From contig JASLNT010000083.1 in NCBI GenBank assembly GCA_030745875.1, positions 1 to 64,000 on the forward strand: a stretch of DNA of 64,000 nt. The letters run 5' to 3'. How positions within the stretch are numbered: position 1 is the first letter of the stretch; every line of letters starts with the position of its first letter. Source of the DNA: Phycisphaerae bacterium (lineage in GTDB: Bacteria; Planctomycetota; Phycisphaerae; SM23-33). Position numbers and translations under genes: made by a program. This document shows positions 1-9,300 of this stretch, one piece after another. The notes beneath the pieces were generated by a model that made no database searches, had not been told where the DNA came from, and worked only from the letters and a program-made list of their open reading frames with translations.

Positions 1-12
1 CCGGTTTTATCC

Positions 13-41
13 TTGACACAAACGCAATTTGCAGGTAGACT
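13..41 (+). promoter_or_regulatory. sigma-70-like promoter of the giant surface protein
   Basis: A perfect TTGACA -35 box (13-18) and a TAGACT -10 box (36-41) are separated by the ideal 17 nt. Transcription would begin near 48, leaving a leader of about 255 nt before the start codon at 305. Seen directly; promoter activity is inferred. Confidence 0.7.
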
Positions 42-47
42 CTTTAT

Positions 48-304
48 TGAGATCAGATAGGCGAAAGCGAATCTACCGCGAGGAAGCACTTGCTCCGTAG
101 GAGCACAGGTAAATTCCTGGAGACCACTGACATTTTGTAACAGCGGACGGACGGCGAAGTCTTGAATGTCTTATCGCCGCAGTCCGCGGAGAGACGGGAG
201 TGGTAGCATTGCTCCAAAAGTTGTTTGGCAACTTGTCATATCGTATTCACAGCGAAGCGCGCGACCCCCGCGCTCGCACAACCAACTCGTGCAGGAGTAA
301 TATC
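48..304 (+). other. structured 5' leader of the giant surface protein
   Basis: About 255 nt separate the predicted transcription start from the ATG. It contains a GCGAAA-type capped mini-hairpin near 60-69, a perfect TGCTCC/GGAGCA hairpin (91-96 with 100-105) and a long imperfect hairpin (143-157 with 174-187, two GC-rich 6-bp blocks around a 16-nt loop). It ends in an AGGAG ribosome-binding site at 293-297, 7 nt before the ATG. I could not match it to a known riboswitch; I looked for the c-di-GMP-I core and did not find it. Regulatory function is inferred. Confidence 0.45.
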
Positions 305-3300
305 ATGCGCACACGTAATGTCCTGACAATCGTTTTGACAATCGTAATGGTCTTCGCCATGACGTCCATGGCCCGGGCCGACCTGAACTTTGATTTCGAG
401 CCCGGCGACTATCAAGGCTGGACCTTCACGAATCATACGGGTTGGTTTATGAATGGAGACGGCGGCACGCCGCCGCATAACGTCGAATCGGCCAACGCGG
501 CCGGGACCGGGCGGTCTCACGACGGCGGGCACCCGACGTTTATCTTCACGTCGCCCGCGTTCTATCTCGACCCCGCCGACGCCAGCGATCTGACGTTCGA
601 GCTTATCGGCGGTCAGGCCGACGAGGCGTTTCCGGCAGGGTATACGCTCACTCAGCTTCTGATCGACCATCCCAACTCGGAGAACAACAGCGGTTATGCC
701 GGCGCTGCGCTGCGCAACGTGGCGACTGGCGAATACTTCTTCGAGCAGCACAGGACAGGCTCCGGCGGCAACGAGCAGGTAATGACGATCTCCGCCGCCC
801 AGTTGGACACCCTCGACCAGGGCGCGCAGTACGTGCTCGACTTCATCGACTGGAACCAGGGCAGTTGGGGTTGGACTCAGATAGACGAGGTTCATATCCC
901 CGGCTCTCAAAACGACGGTACGCTGAACAGTATCATCTCAGGCGATTATGACCTCGCCACGACGTGGGCGGGCACCGTCGCCGGAGGCGTACCGACAAGC
1001 CTGAGCATCGCCAACATCCTCAACGGACACACCATCTCCATCCCGCTCTTCAGCGGCGGCGGAGCGGCTGGCGAACTGAACATCAACGCCGGCGGTACGG
1101 TTGAAGTCGACGACATTCTTGATGTCTCCTGGGCGATCAGCATCGCCGCCACCGGCGCGTTGAACATCAACGCCGGCGGTACGGTCAACGCCGCAGAGGC
1201 CTCGACCACGGGCATCACCTTCGCTGACAACAGCGCAACTCTTAATGCGGCCAAGCTGACCATCGACAGTGCGATCGATCTGGACAGCGCGGACCTCAAT
1301 CTTAACAACGACGTTACGATCGCAGCGGCCGGTACGCTTTCGATGGGCGCGACCCCCGGAGCCTACACCGCCGCCACCGGCAGCCTGACCCTTGAAGGCA
1401 CGCTGACCAACGCGACGAACATCAGCGTTGTGGACCTTAACGTAGCGGCGCCCCTGACCGTGACAACGGGCAACGTTCTTGCCGTAAGCGGAACGCTGAG
1501 CGTTGACGACAACGGCGTGCTGCAGGTCGACGACGGTTTTGAAGTAGGCGGCTTGGGCACTATCGCCAACTTCAAGCTGAACGGCGGAACGCTGCAGGCG
1601 ACCTCCGCGACGACCAACTCCGCCTGGGACTTCCAGGGCGGTACGGTTGATGCGGGATCCACGCTGAACGGCGATCACAACATCGTCATCGGCGCCGACC
1701 GCAGTTCGGACGGCCTGTTCAAGATGTTGGGCACGAACAACGCAACCACACCCACGATCGTAGTCCAGCGAGGCGCCGTACAGGACATTCCCGCAGGACA
1801 CGTAATCAACTTTGCTTCGAACAACGATTCGCACGGCGCCGCAGTTGAAGTGACCGCCAACAGCCGTTTCGAAATCGGAACAGCCGCCGGGCAGGTCAAC
1901 TGGGTCAGCGGACGGGGCGGTTTCGCCGCTTCCGGCGCCAACCACACCGTGACCCTCGTCGACGCACTCGACGTCGCACTGGCGACAAACTGGGCGACCT
2001 GGAACAACCAGAACTTCCAGATCGGTTCGGAAACAGCCACGCACGTCGTTGACTTCACCAATGACATCGACTTCGGCGGAGGCAATCGCACGCTGTCGGC
2101 GTTTGGAACCGGCGGTAAGCTCAGCGGTGCGCTGACCAACGTCACGCGCATCAACAAGCGAGGCTCCGGCGTTCTTGAAATCCCGAATCTGACCACCGCC
2201 GGTCAGATCTGGCTGTATGATGGAACTCTGAAAGTCACCGGCGCCCTGCACGCAGGCGCCACGAACGACCAGTTGATCGAGTTCGACGGCCCGAACGCTG
2301 TGATGGACGTTGCAGCCGGCGCCACAGTCGACGCCAACCAGGTCAACGTATACGACGGCGGACACCTGGATGTCTCAGGCACGCTGAACACGTACGGCAC
2401 CGAAACATTCGTCAAGGCCAACTCCTCGGTCACCGTCCGCAGCACCGGCTACATTAAGTCCGGTTACAACGGCGGCGGAAACGCCAACAGGAACATCTCC
2501 TGGGACGATCCGGGTTGTGAAGTGTTGATCGAGAACGGCGGTCATGTGGAAGGCTGGAGAATCCACTTGCGAAACGGCGTTGTCGCCGACATCAACGGCT
2601 TCATGCAGGCCCGCGAGAACATCTACATCCACGGCGGAAACGGCGGCGGATCGACAATCAACATCGGACCCGGCGGCGTACTGTCGGGCAACTACTACGA
2701 GAACCAGAACCAGTCAGACGTACTGGTCCAGGGCGCCGCGGGCGTGGGCAATGAAGCCCTGCTGCACATTGGCGATCGCGGCAACAACAACATGATCACC
2801 AGGCACACCGGTACGACAATCACCATTGGCGAGTTCGGTGAGCTTCGCGTCGGAAACGGCAACCAGGGCGGACAGTTCGGTAACAAGAGGTATCGTGTAA
2901 CCGAAAACGCCCACATGGTCATCAAAGACGGCGGGCACGTTCAGACGGGCGGCTTTGAAGTTCAGAGCGGCGCGCTGGCTGAAATACAGAACGGCGGAAC
3001 GGTAAGCGCCAACTTCCACTACCAGAACAACAATGCGACCCTCGAGATCGGTACTGATCTCGCCGGAGCCATCTCCACCTACACCCTGCGCGACGACAAC
3101 AACTCCCGCATCAACGACGGCTCCAACGCGAAGATCATCGTTGGCGGCAAGGGCGTGATGCACGTTGGCAACGATCACGTCAAGGGCGACAAGAGATGGC
3201 GTACGTTTGACGGTACGGTGCAGATCGATGTCGGCGGTGTCTTTATCGCCGGTACGTTCGAAGGCCAGAGAGGCTCGACGACGATCGTAAACGGCCTGCT

Positions 3301-6300
3301 GCAGACGCAGTGGGACGTGCACCAGTACCAGGGCAACAACGTCATTACCGGTGAAGGCAACATCGACTCGCGCGATGTCTACATCACCGCGACCGATCGC
3401 GTGGCCCCGGGCAACAGCACCGGCACGCTGACCGCTGCGGTCACCGGCCAGTTCAAAATGCAGAACGGTTCGGTGCTGGACATCGAAATCGGAAGCACCA
3501 CCGACCACGATCTGCTCGTCGTCAACGGAGCGTTGAATCTCGACTCCACGTGGAACGTCGCTATCAGCGAGGCCGCCGGCGCACTGGGCGGTATCGTTCC
3601 CGCCGACCAGATCGACATCATCACCTTCACCAGTGTTGTCGACGGGCTGCAGACTTACGCCATCGACACCTCGGCGATAGACAGCAACCTGCTGTGGGAC
3701 GCCTCCGGCGCCACGCTGGGAATCGACGCCGACAGCGTCTTCATCACCGGACTTACGGTGGACATTGTCAACCCCGTCGACACCTACACCTGGGATAACG
3801 ACGTTACCCCGGATGCATGGAACGTCGGAACCGAGTGGTCCAAGGGCGGATTCCCCGATTCCGGACCTCCTACGATTACCGACAAGGCTATCGTGGCCGC
3901 TGGAATCGCACAGGTGAACAGCAACCAGGCCATTCACACCCTCGAAGTCACCGGTACGGGCGCCGTGGACGTTCAGTCCAACACCCTGTCGGTGACCAAC
4001 GACATCGACCTCAACGCCGGCTCGCTGACGATCGGCGCCGCGGGCATTGTTGACCAGGTCAACATCCTGAACGCCACCGGCGGTACGCTGAACGTTACAG
4101 GTCAGGTCACCGCCAAGCAGGTTACGCTGGCCACCACCACGAACCTGAACAGCGGCGCGATCCTGAACGCACAAACGGTCGCCATCACCGCCGGAACCAC
4201 CACGGTGGACAACGGTGTGACGGTCAACGGCGACTTCACGGTTGACGGCGGAACGCTGGCGATCACGGGCAACGTGGCCCTCGACAGCATCGTCTACAAC
4301 TCCGGTTCGTTCAACTTCGGCGGAGTGGGCAACACTCTGACGGTTGGAACTTACAGGCAGAACGGCGGATCCTCCGCTCTTGCCGCCAACGACTTCCTCG
4401 TCGCCGGCGACTACGAGCTGAACGGCGGAAGCGTCGGTTTTGCGATGACCGGAGCAGGCAGCAATGTCACCACTCTGGCAAGCACGACTCTCGCCGGCGG
4501 ATTCACCCACACCTACACCGGTGTGACCGAGAATAAGGGCGGCACGTTTGTCGTGGATTCAGCTATCACCGCGACCGAAGCGCTGGACCTCAGCGCCGGT
4601 ACGACGAATCTGAACGCTGCGGTCACCACGACGGCGGTCGGCGAGCGCACCATCATCACCGCCATCGACGCCATCAGGCACCTGGGTTACCACACAGGCC
4701 CCAACGGCGTGATGGACCTTAACAACAACAACTCAGGCGGCATGATGGGCGGCGGAGACCCGACGGCGGGTCCCACCTTCTTCGGCGAATCGCTGCTGAC
4801 CAGCGGACCCGGAAACCGCGGACTCGACTTCGACAACGACGGCGACTTCATCAACACCGGATCCATCGGACAGGGCGACCAGTACTCGAACATGTGGTTG
4901 GCTTATGTGAACGTCAGTGCGGCCAATGCGGGCAACTGGACCTTCCGCAACGCAGGCGACGACGATCGCGGCGGAATCTGGCTCGACCTGGACCAGGACG
5001 GCGTGTTTGAGTCCAGCGCAGCGGGACTCGGATCGAACCGCGGCGAGCAGCTTTCATGGGAAGACGGCGGCGGAAAGACCGTCAGCCTTGCTGAAGGCAA
5101 GTATCTGGTCGCCTTTACGCATGCAGAAGGCACCGGCGGATCGAGAGCGGACTTCCGCTTCAACAACCCGACCCTGGGCGGCGAGCAGATCGTTAAGCCC
5201 GCCAATCCCGCACAGGCCGGAATCTGGTCCGTTGGCGGTACTGGAGTATCAACGAACATCGGCGCCACGGCTACGCTGAACATCAACGCAACCGGCGCCC
5301 TGACCACCGACGGCATCAAGATCGACGGTACGTTGAACCTCAACGCCGGCGGAACAGTGAGCACCGGAGCGGTTGCAGTTAACGGTGCGGCGAACATTAA
5401 CGGAGACGGATTGGGCGCCACCAGCGTCGTTGTCAACAGCGGAGCTGTGGCGACACTCGCCCACGGCGATGCTGTCAGCAATGCGGGCCTGATCCGTGAA
5501 GTTCCGCTTACCGCCGAAAACGGCGGCATTATTAAGATCACCAACGCAGGCGGACTGAACCAGTCGTCGCAGATGTTGATCAAGACTTACGGCGGTCTGT
5601 CCGGAGACATCAGCAATCTGACGTTCTCCGACAGTCAGGGCTCGGGTCTTGTCACCTTCCAGAACGACGCCCTGCTGATGCCGACCGCCGGCGCCGTGCC
5701 GACCCCCGCGCAGCTCGGTGCTGTCAAACTGCTCTACGGTGTCCAGACTTCGGGCACGAACGTTGCAGCAGGCGAAACCGTTGAAGCTATCGGCGGGACC
5801 ACCGTGTTCCGCGGAGCCTACTTCGGCGCCGGAATCTACGGCGGCGGAGACTATACCGGTACGCTGACCGGACAGGTTGGTTCGGCTGAGAACATGGCCG
5901 TTGTCATCAACGGACAGGAGATTAAGTTCAACACCGGTGCGACGTTCGCCTCAGACACGGGCACCACCGATGTTACGGTGATGCAAGGCGGTCGTATGAC
6001 CGTCAACGGCAACGCCGGCGGCCTGGGCGATATCAATGCCACAGGCTTCTACGATCCGTTCGACGGATCGGGAATGAACACCACCGGGCAGTCGATCTTC
6101 CGCGTGCAGGGCAACGACAAGTTGCAGAACGGACAGGACATCCGCATCGAAAAGGGCCTGTTCAACACGTACGGAACCGAATGGCCCGTAACCGGCGGAG
6201 CAACGGTCACAGTGACCTTCGGACCGCTGGGCGGAATGGCCCCCTTGGACTGGGGCAACAACCAGTGGGCTTGCGATCACATCAGACGCGGCAGCTACAT

Positions 6301-9300
6301 CTTTGAGGCCGGCAGTTACATGATGCTGAACAACGCCAACAGGTTGTCGCAGAGCGAATCCCGATGGGGCATCGATCCCGGCGCCTACGTCGCAATCCGC
6401 GACAACGTAGCGCTTCAGAATATCGATCCCAGAGGTCTTGACGGAGTCCGTCGCGAACTGGACAACGTCAACTGGATCATCGGCGGAGCCGACCAGCTCA
6501 GCCAGGTCCATATGGGCGAAGGCAGGAGAATCGCGAAGTTCTACAACCAGAACGACCGTCTCCACGACAACGTGGACATTCTCCCCAGTGTTTCGGCGCC
6601 TCCGACGTTCGTGATCTTCTCCAGCACCGGCGGCGGATTCAACAGCAACGGTGTCGGCGGCGATCTGAACCTCGACGCTGAGATCAAGCTGCCCGGCGTT
6701 GATATCTTCATCAATGACGGACTGCAGTCTTCAGATCACTGGATCACCATGCCGATGAACGAAAACGACATGACCCTCAGGACTCTGAAGACCGACGGAC
6801 GGGTCAATATCGACGGCGTGACCGTTCAGGCTGACGATATCACCGTCCGCGAGGGTTACCTCCGGTTCGGCAGCAACGAGCGGAATATGGCCCCGACCCT
6901 TACCGGTAAGATTGACGTTTGGGACAACTCCGAACTCGAAATCTACGCCGGACGCGACGAAGGCGCCGGTTCGACCGCCGCCACCAACGCAGCGCTGATG
7001 CGTTACAAGGTTGAGAACGACACGCTGACTCCCGGCGGAGTCAACCTCAGCCAGGGCGCCATGCTGTTGCTGTTCTACCGCGGACTTGAGTCTGCTTCTC
7101 CGATCGGTGGAAATCAGAATGAAGTTCAGCAGGGACACACCACCGCTACGCCGCATGTCGTGAACCAGACGATCAACGTGCTGGGAACCGGCGATGTGGT
7201 CGGCCAGGGCAGGACCTGGAGCGGTTTCGCGATGACCCTCCTGCGCTTCGACGAAGAAGCCGGCGACGGGAATAACGACAACCACGTAATCTTCCCGAAC
7301 ATCATTCTGAACGAAGGCGCCCACGTTGGCGTCCAGCGGAGCAACGTGGACCGCGAAGAACTCCGCCTCGGCGTGACCCTTAAGGGCAACGCCCTGATGG
7401 AGCGCGAGAACGACGAATGGAGCTTCGAGGACGTAAGCGTTGAGGTCCCCGGTGTTGACGAGTACACCCTCAAGCTCAACCGCGACGGAAACGGCGGCCA
7501 GATTGACGTGTACGGTACGATCGGACAGGGCGTGACGATTATGCCTGAAGATACGACCCTGGACTTCAACTGGGGAGCGGACATGGAAGACGGCGCCTTC
7601 GCCGCCAACCTTGGCAAGCTCACCCCCGGAGCTCCCGGATCGGGCGGTTTCCTGAGAGCCTTCACCGGTTCGGACGGTAACAACCCGATGACCGGCGGAA
7701 CGTGGCTGATCGGCGGAAACGAAGATGCTGAAGTACGCGTCAACGACGCACTGCTTCCCGACCCGCAGATCGTCAACAACTTCGGAACCACGATCAAGGT
7801 TCTGTCCGACGGAACGGGCACGCGCGACGGACTTATCCGCACGCAGCGAGGCCTTAACCTTGACGACGCAAATGACGTGCCCGGCATGGTCGTGTACGCC
7901 AACATCGTACTCGACGCCGACGCGACAGCCCAGGTTGATCGCTCCAACGGCACGGAGTACAACATGTTGAGAGTTGACACCGGCACAGGCGGCGGCGCCC
8001 TTAACGCCAACTGGGGCGGACACACCTTCAACATGGAAGAGATCACCGGCGCCGGTCGGTTGTACAACGGTAACTTCAGCGTTTCGTCGATCCTGGCTCC
8101 CGGAGCCAGCGCCGGCACGCTTACCGTCGCCAACCTGACCACGGAAACCGGTTTGGTCTACGAGATGGAGTTCGGACTGGGCGCCGAGGACTCGATTGCA
8201 GTCGAAGGCAACCTTGTAATCAACGACGGATGGACGCTGAAGATTCTGTCTGACGGCGGATTCTCAGACCCCGCCGCCGAATACGACATCTACACCTGGA
8301 CCGGAGCCGGTACGGTGACGCTGGACGGCGGCGATCCGACGCTTCTGGACGCCACGACCTACACCATCGACACCAGTGCTGTCGGTTGGGGCGGAGTTGG
8401 CGTGTTGAACTACGATCTGGCCGGCAAGCGTATCTTCCTGACGGGCATCAGCGCAATCGATGCTCTTGAGTGGGACGCTGGCGTTGTCGGTACGTGGAGC
8501 ACGGGTGTGAATTGGAGCACGGACACCGTTCCGGCCGCCAATTCGATAGCCCAGATCGCCCAGGCTGGAACGGCGACAGTCGCCAGTTCCGGACAGATCG
8601 CATACGCACTGTCGATCTCGAGCGGTACGCTTGACGTCAACGCCGCAGGCGCCGACCTGTCAATCACCACCGACCTCGAACTCGACGGAACGTTCTTCGA
8701 CGTCGTAGTCGCAAATGTGACCGAAGGCACGCTGAATATCGGCGGAGACCTGAATGTTGCTCCGACCGACACCGGTACGGTTAACGTCGAAGCGGCCGGT
8801 CTTGCAAACGCCACCAACGCCAACGTTGGCGCCGGCGGTATCCTGAACGTGACCGGCGGAACGCTGGCTGCGAGCAACGATGTTGACAACGCCGGAAACG
8901 TGACGATCACCGGTACGGTCAATGTCGGCAACGACATGAACAATAGCGGAACGACGACTGTTGTCGGCGGCGACCTGAACGTGACCAACACGTTGACCAC
9001 GTCGGGCACCCTGACGGCGAATTCCGGTAATGTTAATGCGACGACGCTGAACAGCTCCGGTACGACGGACCTGTCCGGAGCCGGCGGAACGATCGGCACG
9101 GTAAACGTGACCGGTGGAACCACCACGCTGGCCTCACCGACGATCACTGATCTTAACGTGACCGACGGTACGCTGAACACCGCCAGCACCACCGTGACGA
9201 ACATGACGGTTAACGGTGCTACGGCTATCGTGAACACCACCGGCGCCGCGGCCGCCAGCGACCTGCAGATGGTCGACGGCACGGTGAACCTGACCGGCGG

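Noticed and set aside
50..200. Cyclic di-GMP-I riboswitch before the giant gene
   Set aside because: A GCGAAA hairpin is suggestive, but the conserved GGGACGCAAAGCC-type core is absent.
200..304. GTG at 200 as start of the giant protein
   Set aside because: It would place 35 charged residues before an obvious signal peptide; ATG 305 has AGGAG at the right distance.
236..4510. Long antisense open frames opposite the giant gene (for example 938-2365 and 2714-4510 on the - strand)
   Set aside because: They mirror the repetitive, GC-rich codon pattern of the + gene, have low-complexity translations without family features and no ribosome-binding sites.
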